Shown piece after piece: positions 1 through 6,504 of a DNA stretch of 11,179 nt. The first letter of the stretch is position 1. The number at the start of each line of letters is the position of its first letter. The notes below the pieces were generated by a model. That model saw only the letters and a program-made list of their open reading frames with translations, had not been told where the DNA came from and searched no databases. Source of the stretch: CAYQDR01 sp964416315 (GTDB lineage: Bacteria > Methylomirabilota > Methylomirabilia > Rokubacteriales > DASRDR01); contig CAYQDR010000141.1 of assembly GCA_964416315.1 (NCBI GenBank), positions 1 to 11,179 of the forward strand, read 5' to 3'. A program made the position numbers and the translations under genes.

Positions 1-55
1 CCACCAAGACGCAACCCGCATCGTCCGCCTCCCTCACAACCCTGACGTGCGCCCG

Positions 56-74
56 AGCGGGACCTCCCGCTTTT
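56..74 (+). terminator. Rho-independent terminator of an upstream unit
   Basis: A perfect 6-bp stem, AGCGGG (56-61) and CCCGCT (66-71), closes an ACCT tetraloop and runs straight into TTTT (71-74). This is the textbook layout of an intrinsic terminator reading on the plus strand. It would end a gene lying mostly outside the window; a reading frame from base 1 stops at TGA 43-45, just before the stem, and may be that gene's tail. The hairpin also argues against a GTG start at 47 for the next gene. Confidence 0.6.
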
Positions 75-99
75 GCCATCGCTTCGACGGTGATAGACT
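73..99 (+). promoter_or_regulatory. Possible promoter of the CoA-transferase/ligase operon
   Basis: TTGCCA (73-78) resembles a -35 box (5 of 6). TGATAGACT (91-99) reads as an extended -10 (TG, one base, TAGACT). The spacer is 15 bp, shorter than the usual 16-18, so the -35 assignment is weak and the extended -10 may do most of the work. Transcription would begin near 106, leaving about 49 nt of leader before the GTG at 155. It lies just after the terminator at 56-74, where a new unit would be expected to start. Confidence 0.3.
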
Positions 100-154
100 G
101 CATGGCGCAGCGTTTCTGCAGAGGGTCTTACCCAACCCAGGAGCTCCGAGCACA

Positions 155-1486
155 GTGAGCGACGACTATTTCGAGTGGACTGAGCGGCTCTTCGACCCGG
201 CGGAGCTCTTCGCCAAGCCCGAGGCCCTCGAGGGCGTGCGCGTCGTCGAGGTCGCCCACATCATCATGGGCCCGGTCAACGCCGACTACCTCGGCGAGTT
301 CGGCGCCGAGGTCATCAAGGTCGAGCTGCCCGGGACGGGCGACAACATGCGCTACGTCATCCCGGACGGCCGCCCGTGGAAGAACGGCAACCCCGCCTTC
401 TTCAACGTCAACCACTCGAAGCACCACATCGGGCTCGACCTCCACCGCCCGGAGGGCCAGACGCTCTTCAAGCGCCTGGTCGCGCGCTCGGACATCCTGG
501 TCGAAAACCTCGTCCCCGGCACGCTCGAGGAGTGGGGGATCGGCTACCGCGCGCTCAGCGAGCTGGACCCGCGCCTGATCTACGTCGCCGACTCGGGGTT
601 CGGCCAGTGGGGGCCGTTCTCGGTCGGTCGCGCCTCGTACGACGGCGTGGCCCAGGTCGCCTCGGGCCTCGGCGCGATCTCGGGCTTCCCGGGGCGGCCG
701 CCGATGAAGATCGGGATCTGGATCGGGGATTACTTCGGCGCGATCCTGGCTGCCACGGCCGTCCTCGCCGCCCTCGAGTACCGGGAACGCACCGGCCGCG
801 GCCAGTACATCGACTTCGCCCAGTCGGAGGGGCTCATCCGCGCGATGGACTGGACCTGGCTCCACCGCGACCGGACCGGCCGCGATCGCAAGGCCTCGGG
901 GAACCGCGACCAGGCGATCGCGCCCTCCGACGTCGTCGCCTGTCGCGACGGCATGGTCGCGGTGGCGGCGGGGGCGGACGAGGAGTTCCGCGGGCTCGCG
1001 ACCGCCATGGGCCGGCCCGATCTGGCCGAAGACCCGCGCTTCAAGAGCATCGGGGCGCGCCTCACTCCCGAGGCGAACGCGGAGCTCTGCCGCCTCGTCG
1101 CCGCATGGGCGGCGACGCGGACGCGGGCCGAGCTCGAGGCCCTCGCCGTCCGGCACGGTTTCGCGGCGGCCCCCGTCCTCGACGCGGCCGGGATCCACGC
1201 CGACCCCCACTTCCGCCACCGCCGCGCCGTCTTCGCGGTGGACGACCCTGTCTACGGGCCCCTCGCCGACAGCGGCCCCGCGCCGAAGCTCTCGGCGACG
1301 CCGGGCCGACACAAGTGGACCGCCCGGCCGGTCGGGTTCCACAACGACTACGTGCTGACGCGGCTCCTCGGGCTGAGCCGTGAGGAGATCCGCGCCCTCG
1401 AGGCGAAGAAGGTCGTCGGACGCTGGGCCGACCGGCCCGGGGCGAAGCCGCCGGACGGCTGGGCCGGCGAGGGGAGCGTCTTCTAG
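155..1486 (+). CDS. CaiB/BaiF-type (class III) CoA-transferase, first of a tandem pair
   Basis: Predicted to move CoA from an acyl-CoA donor to a free carboxylic acid in the cytoplasm, through an aspartyl anhydride/thioester intermediate as known for the family. The GTG at 155 is chosen because AGGAG (139-143) precedes it and because the longer GTG start at 47 lies upstream of the terminator hairpin; this gives 443 residues, slightly longer than the usual 380-420. Seen: the N-terminal fold signature LEGVRVVEV (25-33) followed by LGEFGAEVIKVE; NVNHSKHHIGLDL; RTGRGQYIDFAQSEGL; and D163 in SYDGVAQ, the expected catalytic aspartate. The C-terminal tail WADRPGAKPPDGWAGE is an extension past the normal fold. 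The second CoA-transferase follows 133 bp downstream. Substrate cannot be read from the sequence; the ligase in the same run hints at an aromatic or other organic acid. The family is certain, the substrate unknown. Confidence 0.92.
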   Translation: MSDDYFEWTERLFDPAELFAKPEALEGVRVVEVAHIIMGPVNADYLGEFGAEVIKVELPGTGDNMRYVIPDGRPWKNGNPAFFNVNHSKHHIGLDLHRPEGQTLFKRLVARSDILVENLVPGTLEEWGIGYRALSELDPRLIYVADSGFGQWGPFSVGRASYDGVAQVASGLGAISGFPGRPPMKIGIWIGDYFGAILAATAVLAALEYRERTGRGQYIDFAQSEGLIRAMDWTWLHRDRTGRDRKASGNRDQAIAPSDVVACRDGMVAVAAGADEEFRGLATAMGRPDLAEDPRFKSIGARLTPEANAELCRLVAAWAATRTRAELEALAVRHGFAAAPVLDAAGIHADPHFRHRRAVFAVDDPVYGPLADSGPAPKLSATPGRHKWTARPVGFHNDYVLTRLLGLSREEIRALEAKKVVGRWADRPGAKPPDGWAGEGSVF

Positions 1487-1538
1487 CCGTGCCGATCCCC
1501 GTCGCATCTCGTCGTCCTCGGTCGTCGGCGGCCCTCAA

Positions 1539-1553
1539 CGTACGGGGAGTACG
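1539..1553. repeat. Short palindrome in the spacer between the CoA-transferase genes
   Basis: CGTAC (1539-1543) and GTACG (1549-1553) form a perfect 5-bp inverted repeat around GGGGA, in the 133-bp gap between the two CoA-transferase genes. GGCGG (1527-1531) and CCGCC (1560-1564) can pair outside it with internal mismatches. There is no T-run, so it is a poor terminator. It could be an operator, an attenuating hairpin, or one copy of a dispersed intergenic repeat; a single copy cannot tell. Confidence 0.35.
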
Positions 1554-1619
1554 CCTCGGACCGCCTCCTCCCTGCGTCCTTGATCTGCTCGGGTCTCGGC
1601 CCGGCTTGAGGGCCAGGCC

Positions 1620-2933
1620 ATGACTCAGGTCGCGCGCGCGTGGAGCGAGTGGGTGCGGGCCCGGACCGAGCCGACGACGGTCGCGGAGAAGCCCGAGGCG
1701 TTGGACCACCTGCGTGTCCTCGACATCTCGCGGGGGAACTTCGGGACCCTGTTCTGCTCCTCGCTCCTGGCCGAGTTCGGCGCCGAGGTGATCCGCCTCG
1801 AGCCGCCGGACGGCGACCCCGCGCGCCGCCTTTCCCCCGAGGGGCTCATGATCGAGGACACGGGGCTTGCCTACCTCGTGGAGGGCCGGAACAAGCTCGC
1901 GGCGACGTGCGCCCTCGAGCGCGAGGAGGGCCGGGCGCTCTTCCGGCGTCTCGCCGGCCGCGTGGACGTCCTCATCGAGGCGTTCCGGCCCGGTCAGCTC
2001 GACGCGTGGGGGATCGGCTACCGGCAGCTCTCGACGGAGCACCCCGGCCTCGTCTGGGTGGCGCTCGCCAGTCACGGCCAGTTCGGGCCGCGCGCCCGGA
2101 CGCCGATCCCCGACTATGACGTCACGAACCAGGCGCTCTCGGGCGTGGTCTTCGCGACCGGCGAGATGCCCTCGCGCGAGCCGCCCGAGTCGTGGGAGGC
2201 GCCGACCAAGATCGGGGCCTGGATGGGCTGGTACGTCGCGGGGGCCTGGGCCGCCTTCGGGGCGCTCCTGGCCCTCCGCCACCGGCGGCGGACCGGGCGG
2301 GGTCAGCTGGTGGACGTCTCCGGCGCCGAGGGGCTCATGCGTCTCTGCAACTACAACCTCGTCTGGCACGCGATGTACGGCAAGCAGCTCTTCCGCGTCG
2401 GCAACGTCGACCTCGGGATCTACCCGTACGGCATCGTCCGGACGAAGGACGGCTACGCGTTCGTGGCCGGGTTCTCCGACGTGAACTTCAAGGCGCTCTG
2501 CGCCATCATCGAGCGCCCCGACCTCCCGGACGACCCGCGGTTCGCCACGTTTCTCGAGCGGGCGAAGCTCGAGCACATGACCCCGCTCAAGACCGAGATC
2601 GAGCGGTGGAGCACGCGGTTCACCGCCGCGGAGATCCTCGCCAAGGTGCAGGCGTACCGCGGGCCCGGCATCGTCGCGACGGCGAAGGCCAACACGCCCG
2701 GCGAGGTGCTGGAGGAGGCGCACTGGCGGGAGCGCGGGGCGCTCCAGATCGTCGACGACCCCGTCTACGGGCGGCTCCTCCTCCAGGCGCCGCCGCTTCA
2801 CATGACCGAGACGCCGCCGCGGATCAAGTGGAGCTGCCGCCCGGTCGGGGCGGACAGCGAGTTCGTCTACGGGAAGTACCTCGGGCTCGGCCGGGAGGCG
2901 CTCGCCGGTCTGAGAGCCCGGGGGATCATCTAG
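1620..2933 (+). CDS. CaiB/BaiF-type (class III) CoA-transferase, second of a tandem pair
   Basis: A second, clearly different class III CoA-transferase of 437 residues. The ATG at 1620 has GAGGG (1608-1612) seven bases upstream. Family marks: LRVLDIS (31-37), LAEFGAEVIRLEPPDGD, EGRNKLAATCALEREEG, RRTGRGQLVDVSGAEGL and D167 in DYDVTNQALSG, the likely catalytic aspartate. The usual first-strand segment is altered (RGNFGTLFCSSL). It is not a recent duplicate of its neighbour, as most of the chain differs. Two unlike CaiB-family genes side by side recall heteromeric enzymes such as succinyl-CoA:benzylsuccinate CoA-transferase (BbsEF), so the two products may be subunits of one enzyme; two independent enzymes are equally possible. 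The stop is followed 17 bp later by the next gene, which points to co-transcription. Confidence 0.92.
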   Translation: MTQVARAWSEWVRARTEPTTVAEKPEALDHLRVLDISRGNFGTLFCSSLLAEFGAEVIRLEPPDGDPARRLSPEGLMIEDTGLAYLVEGRNKLAATCALEREEGRALFRRLAGRVDVLIEAFRPGQLDAWGIGYRQLSTEHPGLVWVALASHGQFGPRARTPIPDYDVTNQALSGVVFATGEMPSREPPESWEAPTKIGAWMGWYVAGAWAAFGALLALRHRRRTGRGQLVDVSGAEGLMRLCNYNLVWHAMYGKQLFRVGNVDLGIYPYGIVRTKDGYAFVAGFSDVNFKALCAIIERPDLPDDPRFATFLERAKLEHMTPLKTEIERWSTRFTAAEILAKVQAYRGPGIVATAKANTPGEVLEEAHWRERGALQIVDDPVYGRLLLQAPPLHMTETPPRIKWSCRPVGADSEFVYGKYLGLGREALAGLRARGII

Positions 2934-2950
2934 GCTCCGGAGGACCCACG

Positions 2951-3544
2951 ATGGCCGAGATCCTGTGTCTGTCCTGCAGGCACTTCGCCCCGGCGCTCGA
3001 TCCGAACATCGCGAAGGCGTTCCTCGGCGGGTGCAAGAAGCTCGAGGCGCCGTTCACGCTCATCCTGCCGCTGGAAGGCGTGACGGAGTGCGCCGTCTAC
3101 GAGAAGGGGGCGCGCGCCCATCGCCCGGCGGCCGCGGCCGTCGTTGCGGGGCCGGCCGCGACGAAGGCCCCCGCCAAGCGACGGGTCGAGCTCTACTACT
3201 CCTCGAAGCACCCGCCCTCGGACGCCTTCCCGTGTGACCGCGAGAAGGCCCTCCGCCTCGTCCAGGAGCTCCGCGGGAAGGGGCTCGAGGCCGAGGCGAA
3301 GGACATGGCCGACGTGCGCGACGTCTTTCCCATCTACCACAAGGCCGTGACGGGTCCGAGCGCGGCGAAGCGCGCGGTCTTCGGGATGAAGGGCGCGCTC
3401 GAGGAGGACTTCGGGCGCCGCGTTCCGGCGCTCATGGTCTTCGAGGGCGACCGGTACCCTGCCGACGTGTTCCCGCGCATGGACCGGGAGCTGAACCGCG
3501 TCGTCGGCGTCGAGGAGGCGCTCGAGCGCCTCATGGCGACCTGA
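2951..3544 (+). CDS. Hypothetical protein with N-terminal cysteine cluster and thioredoxin-like C-terminal half
   Basis: Not recognised as a named family. The ATG at 2951 has a strong GGAGG (2939-2943) seven bases upstream, giving 197 residues. The first 50 residues hold four regularly spaced cysteines, C6-x2-C9-x18-C28-x18-C47, which could bind zinc or an iron-sulphur cluster. A proline/alanine-rich linker (about 54-76) follows. Residues 78-197 alternate strands and helices like a thioredoxin fold: RVELYYSS, then a helix with EKALRLVQELRGKG, then VPALMVFEG, whose P159 sits where a cis-proline would be. There is no CxxC active site in this half, only C95, so it is unlikely to be a standard disulphide enzyme. 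It lies 17 bp after a CoA-transferase gene and 19 bp before the CoA ligase, so a role tied to that pathway is likely but unproven. No signal peptide or membrane segment is visible. Confidence 0.8.
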   Translation: MAEILCLSCRHFAPALDPNIAKAFLGGCKKLEAPFTLILPLEGVTECAVYEKGARAHRPAAAAVVAGPAATKAPAKRRVELYYSSKHPPSDAFPCDREKALRLVQELRGKGLEAEAKDMADVRDVFPIYHKAVTGPSAAKRAVFGMKGALEEDFGRRVPALMVFEGDRYPADVFPRMDRELNRVVGVEEALERLMAT

Positions 3545-3563
3545 GGCGCATCGGGAGAGGCCC

Positions 3564-5222
3564 ATGGGCACGATTCCTGCGTCGTACCTGCCACCGAAGG
3601 AGCTGTGGCCGCAGCGCCTCTACACGCTGCCGGAGCACGCGGGCTACCCCGAGCGCCTGAACTCGACCGAGGAGCTGGTGGACCGCCACGTCAAGGCGGG
3701 GCGCGGCGACCGGGTCGCGATCCTCTTCGAGGACCAGAAGATCACCTACCGGCACCTCCAGGGGTCGGTCAACAAGCTCGGCTCGGCCTTGCGCGGGCTC
3801 GGGATCGAGGCGGAAGACCGCGTGCTCCTCCGGTCCCCGTCGATCCCGCCCGCCCTCGTCGCGAACTTCGCGGTCCTCAAGATCGGCGCGATCATCGTGC
3901 CGACCTCGCCCCTCTTCTCGCGGACCGAGATCGCCCACATCGCCGAAAACACCGAGGCCGTCGCGCTGATCGTCGCGGCACCGCTCCTCGAGGAGGTCGA
4001 ACGGGCTCGCGCGGACCTCAAGCGCATCGAGCACATCGTCGTCATCGGCGGCGAGCCCGCGGACCTCAAGGCCAAGGGCTACATCCCGTACGGCGAGCTC
4101 ATGGCCAAGGGGAGCGAGCGCCTCGAGGCCGTGCGGCGCCCCCGCCAGGCGGTGTCGGTGCTCCTCTACACCTCCGGCACGACCGGCCTCCCCAAGGGCA
4201 CCGTCCACTTCATGGAGGAGGCGCTGACGGTCCCCGACGGGTTCGGCAAGTATGGCTGGCGGGTCGAGCCGGACGACGTGATCGGCGGCCCCGCGCCGCT
4301 CTCCCTCGCGGCCGGCTACTCGACGCAGGCCGTCATCCCGTTCCGCTTCGCCGCGGCGGCGTCGCTCCTGCCGCGGTTCACGCCCGAGGGGATGTTCGAG
4401 CAGATCCAGAAGCACCGGATCACGGTGGTCTCGATCCTCCCGACCGCCTACCGGAAGATGATGCAGATCCCGAAGGCGCGCGAGCGCTTCGACCTGGCCT
4501 CCGTGCGGATCTGCACGGGCGGCGGGGAGTCGCTCGGCGCCGAGACCTACCAGCAGTGGAAGGACATGTTCGGCTTCGAGATCTACGAGGGGCTCGGGAC
4601 GACGGAGATGATGTACGTCTTCGTCTCCTCGGCCGTGACCCGCCGGGTGAAGCCGGGCGCGATCGGGCCGGCCGTCCCCGGTTACGAGGTCAAGGTCGTC
4701 AGCGAGGACGGCAAGGAGGCGAAGCCCGGAGAAGTGGGACTCCTCATCGCCCGCGGCCCGACGGGGACGCTCTACTGGCGCGACCCCGACAAGCAGCGGG
4801 TGGCCGTGCGGGACGGCTGGTGCCGGGCCGGCGACTTCGTGACCATGGACGAGGACGGCTACGTCTGGTTCCTCTCGCGCGAGGACGACCTGATCAAGTC
4901 CTCGGGCTACCGGATCGGCCCCGAGGAGATCGAGGAGGCCCTCGCCAAGCACTCAGCCGTCGCGGACGTCGGCATCATCGGCATCCCCGACCCGGTCCGC
5001 GGCCAGAACACCCGCGCCTACGTCGTGCTGAAGTCGGGGGTTCAGGCCTCCGAAGCCCTGAAGCGCGAGCTGATCGAGTTCTGCCGGGACAAGATCGCCG
5101 TGTACAAGCTCCCGCGCGAGGTCGAGTTCGCCGACCAGCTCCCGCGCGCCCCGGGCCCCGCCGGTCCCGGCACGGGGAAGCTCCTCCGCCGCGTCCTCCG
5201 GGAGAAGGCCAAGGGCGGGTAG
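3564..5222 (+). CDS. Acyl/aryl-CoA ligase (AMP-binding; benzoate or 2-aminobenzoate-CoA ligase-like)
   Basis: ATP-dependent activation of a carboxylic acid to its CoA thioester through an acyl-adenylate, in the cytoplasm. The ATG at 3564 follows a GGGAGAGG stretch (3553-3560); 552 residues, normal for the family. All core motifs are present: the phosphate-binding loop LLYTSGTTGLPKG (200-212), YEGLGTTE (341-348), GWCRAGDF with ribose-binding D424, the hinge and adenylate loop SREDDLIKSSGYR (438-450), and the C-terminal catalytic lysine K539 in GTGKLLRR. The opening residues (SYLPPKELWPQRLYTLPE) and the RLNSTEELVDRHV segment resemble benzoate-CoA and 2-aminobenzoate-CoA ligases more than fatty-acid ligases, so an aromatic acid is the best guess; this is by recollection, not a search. 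It is last in a four-gene run with two CoA-transferases, which suggests entry of an organic acid into a CoA-dependent degradation route. Confidence 0.92.
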   Translation: MGTIPASYLPPKELWPQRLYTLPEHAGYPERLNSTEELVDRHVKAGRGDRVAILFEDQKITYRHLQGSVNKLGSALRGLGIEAEDRVLLRSPSIPPALVANFAVLKIGAIIVPTSPLFSRTEIAHIAENTEAVALIVAAPLLEEVERARADLKRIEHIVVIGGEPADLKAKGYIPYGELMAKGSERLEAVRRPRQAVSVLLYTSGTTGLPKGTVHFMEEALTVPDGFGKYGWRVEPDDVIGGPAPLSLAAGYSTQAVIPFRFAAAASLLPRFTPEGMFEQIQKHRITVVSILPTAYRKMMQIPKARERFDLASVRICTGGGESLGAETYQQWKDMFGFEIYEGLGTTEMMYVFVSSAVTRRVKPGAIGPAVPGYEVKVVSEDGKEAKPGEVGLLIARGPTGTLYWRDPDKQRVAVRDGWCRAGDFVTMDEDGYVWFLSREDDLIKSSGYRIGPEEIEEALAKHSAVADVGIIGIPDPVRGQNTRAYVVLKSGVQASEALKRELIEFCRDKIAVYKLPREVEFADQLPRAPGPAGPGTGKLLRRVLREKAKGG

Positions 5223-5378
5223 GCAGCTTCACTGCTGGGCCCGCGTGAGGCGGGGTCGTGCAACTCGGGAAGTGGATCGATTGGGCCGCCAAGCGGGACG
5301 AGTCGGTGGCGCCGGGTGGTCAGGTTCCCGCGAAGAAAGGTGCAGGGACTTCGGGCGCCAGACGAAAAACAGGTGCCG

Positions 5379-5642
5379 CTAGCGGCGATAGGTACGTTCG
5401 TCCTTTCTCCGCACGGCCTCGATGGTCAGCTCATTCCGCTCGGCATCCATAGAATAAACCACCCGCCAGTCGCGGCCGACCCAGATCCTATAGATCTCTT
5501 CCTGGCCTTCGACCTTGTCATATCCTCGCGGTCTCGGGTTCTCTCCGAGTTCAAGAATGGCTTTGACCACCGCGAAGAACGTGGCATCGTCGTCGATCTC
5601 CAAGAGTTCTTTCTTCGCCCGGCGGCGGATGCGCAGCCTCAC
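5379..5642 (-). CDS. RelE/ParE-family toxin of a type II toxin-antitoxin pair
   Basis: A compact 87-residue basic protein. It has the RelE/ParE signature: ENPRPRGYDKVEG (34-46), the strand IYRIWVGRDWRVVYSMD (50-66), and a closing RRKDERTYRR (78-87). In the family such proteins either cut mRNA at the ribosome (RelE) or block gyrase (ParE); the sequence does not decide. The usual N-terminal helical hairpin looks short and irregular (DDDATFFAVVKAIL). The GTG start at 5642 overlaps the antitoxin's TGA stop as GTGA, so translation is coupled and toxin made only after antitoxin. Codons here use more A/T than in the metabolic genes on the left, consistent with separate origin. Confidence 0.85.
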   Translation of the reverse strand: MRLRIRRRAKKELLEIDDDATFFAVVKAILELGENPRPRGYDKVEGQEEIYRIWVGRDWRVVYSMDAERNELTIEAVRRKDERTYRR

Positions 5643-5923
5643 CCCGCGCGGGTCTTCTTGAGCCGTGCGAGCCGGGCCTCGATCTCCCGGATCGGGAAAG
5701 CTTCTGCCGGCTGCCGTCGGCGGGCACGGATCAGCGCGTAATCGGGATCGCCACGTCGAACGGGCTCGGGATCGGAGACCTCGAAGAAGGCCTTTAGCGC
5801 GCGGTCCAACAGCTCTCGAGCCGCCTCGGCTCGTGACGGCTTCCGCGTGGCAAAGCGGTAGTCATCGAGGCGGTCCAGGAGTTCCTTGGGCGCCTTGATG
5901 TTGAGGAATGGCCCGTTACTCAT
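5639..5923 (-). CDS. Ribbon-helix-helix (CopG-like) antitoxin
   Basis: A 94-residue partner for the RelE/ParE-like toxin. The ATG at 5923 is chosen over a longer GTG at 5977 because a GGAGG (complement of 5933-5937) lies nine bases upstream and because the protein then begins right at the DNA-binding fold. Residues about 5-47 show the ribbon-helix-helix pattern: short strand PFLNIKAP, helix KELLDRLDDYRFAT, turn, helix SRAEAARELLDRALKAF. The rest, rich in arginine and charged, would wrap the toxin, as is known for such antitoxins. Expected roles: neutralising the toxin and, as a dimer with it, repressing the shared promoter. The inverted repeat across that promoter (5963-5985) is the likely target. 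Confidence 0.82.
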   Translation of the reverse strand: MSNGPFLNIKAPKELLDRLDDYRFATRKPSRAEAARELLDRALKAFFEVSDPEPVRRGDPDYALIRARRRQPAEAFPIREIEARLARLKKTRAG

Positions 5924-5953
5924 CGTCTGTTGCCTCCATGCTCCTGCCCGAAA

Positions 5954-5982
5954 AGCATAGCGTGGTTGTCGCGTCAATACAA
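5954..5982 (-). promoter_or_regulatory. Promoter of the toxin-antitoxin operon
   Basis: Reading on the minus strand, TTGTAT (complement of 5977-5982) and TATGCT (complement of 5954-5959) are separated by exactly 17 bp, the ideal spacing. The -10 matches 4 of 6 and the -35 3 of 6. Transcription would start near 5946, leaving about 23 nt of leader that contains the antitoxin's GGAGG. The TATGCT -10 is the same as that proposed for the nucleotidyltransferase gene at 6475-6480. Confidence 0.5.
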
Positions 5983-5985
5983 CCA
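5963..5985. promoter_or_regulatory. Candidate antitoxin operator (inverted repeat)
   Basis: TGGTTGT (5963-5969) and ACAACCA (5979-5985) are perfect 7-bp inverted arms with a 9-nt centre. The repeat covers the -35 box and most of the spacer of the toxin-antitoxin promoter, so a bound repressor would exclude RNA polymerase. Ribbon-helix-helix antitoxins typically bind such short palindromes in their own promoters. The repeat is seen directly; its use as an operator is inferred. Confidence 0.5.
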
Positions 5986-6045
5986 GTACCGTTTGTTGGG
6001 TGGCAGCGCCCCATCGGTCTCTGGCGACCTGCCGTCTGGAGAAGC

Positions 6046-6234
6046 TCAGCGGCTGAGGCTTGCCGCCATCGTGGTCGCTCAGGCGAGCGTGCTGCGGAAG
6101 ACCGGGTCGGGGGCGAGGTCGGAGAGCTGGCGCGCGACCATGGCGGCGCGGGGCGGCGCGGGGAGTGTCAGCGTCAGGGCCCCCGGAGTCGGACCGGCCG
6201 TCCGAACGGACAGCCGCCCGCCCCCACTCGCGAA
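6046..6234 (-). repeat. Left copy of a direct repeat (gene 3' end)
   Basis: About 189 bp that aligns with 10988-11179 in the same orientation, starting at the shared stop codon and differing mainly by substitutions and one 3-bp gap; the homology may go on beyond the window's right edge. The copies lie about 4.94 kb apart and bracket the nucleotidyltransferase/SNF2 cassette. Divergence is too great for a fresh target-site duplication. Confidence 0.75.
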
Positions 6235-6459
6235 GCTGAGCTGGGGCGCGACGCCTGCGGTCGCCGGCGCGATGACGAGCGAGCGGACCTCTGGCGGCCC
6301 CTCGGGGAGCCGGCGCACCGTGACTCCGACGGGCCCGCGCGCGGCCTCGAAGCGCCAGGTCACCTCGGTCTCCGGGGGGTAGTTCAGCGCGGTCATGGTC
6401 TGGGTCTCCGCGAACTCCTCCACGGTGACCACGGGCACGGCGACGCGCTGCCCTGCCGC
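6046..6459 (-). pseudogene. Truncated, stop-interrupted 3' relic of an OpcA-like gene
   Basis: A minus-strand frame that reads as sensible protein from about 6459 down to a TGA at 6081-6079, and ends for good at TGA 6048-6046. The part from ATG 6396 to 6079 could be called a 105-residue CDS. Its C-terminal stretch GGRLSVRTAGP...PDPVFRSTLA matches the protein at the right edge of the window (41 of 47 residues). There the codon in place of this TGA is TTC (F), and the protein runs 11 residues further, ending as the reading beyond the stop does here. So this copy has lost its last residues and its N-terminal half. The C-terminal pattern resembles the glucose-6-phosphate dehydrogenase assembly protein OpcA, from memory and tentative. 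The 5' limit is uncertain because nothing marks the break; the next promoter begins at about 6453. It could still be expressed as a small protein. Confidence 0.55.
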
Positions 6460-6480
6460 AACCGGGCCCCGTGGTATGCT
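6453..6480 (+). promoter_or_regulatory. Possible promoter of the nucleotidyltransferase gene
   Basis: TGGTATGCT (6472-6480) reads as an extended -10 (TG, one base, TATGCT). A poor -35, CTGCCG (6453-6458), lies 16 bp upstream. Transcription would begin near 6487, giving a leader of roughly 18 nt that includes the GGAG at 6490-6493. It sits exactly at the junction between the gene relic and the accessory cassette. Confidence 0.4.
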
Positions 6481-6504
6481 CGACTCACCGGAGCACGACT
6501 CGCG

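Noticed and set aside
47..154. Longer start (GTG 47) for the first CoA-transferase
   Set aside because: It overlaps the terminator hairpin at 56-74 and lies upstream of the likely promoter; the extra 36 residues match nothing in the family.
128..1507. Long minus-strand open frame opposite the first CoA-transferase
   Set aside because: A shadow of high-GC coding on the other strand: low-complexity arginine/aspartate/leucine-rich product, no family features, while the plus strand has intact motifs.
1062..2801. Long minus-strand frame across both CoA-transferases
   Set aside because: Spans two well-supported plus-strand genes and has a composition-driven sequence with no recognisable domain.
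3531..4952. Minus-strand frame opposite the CoA ligase
   Set aside because: Mirror of ligase codons; repetitive acidic/arginine-rich product and no start signal.
5240..5254. CCCGC/GCGGG hairpin after the CoA ligase
   Set aside because: Only 5 bp with a 5-nt loop and no T-run; too weak to call a terminator, though it lies in the right place. The rest of 5223-5378 shows no gene.
5908..6504. Upstream extension of the nucleotidyltransferase frame
   Set aside because: Runs antisense through the OpcA-like relic and the toxin-antitoxin promoter; the product there is low complexity and the fold begins only after 6505.
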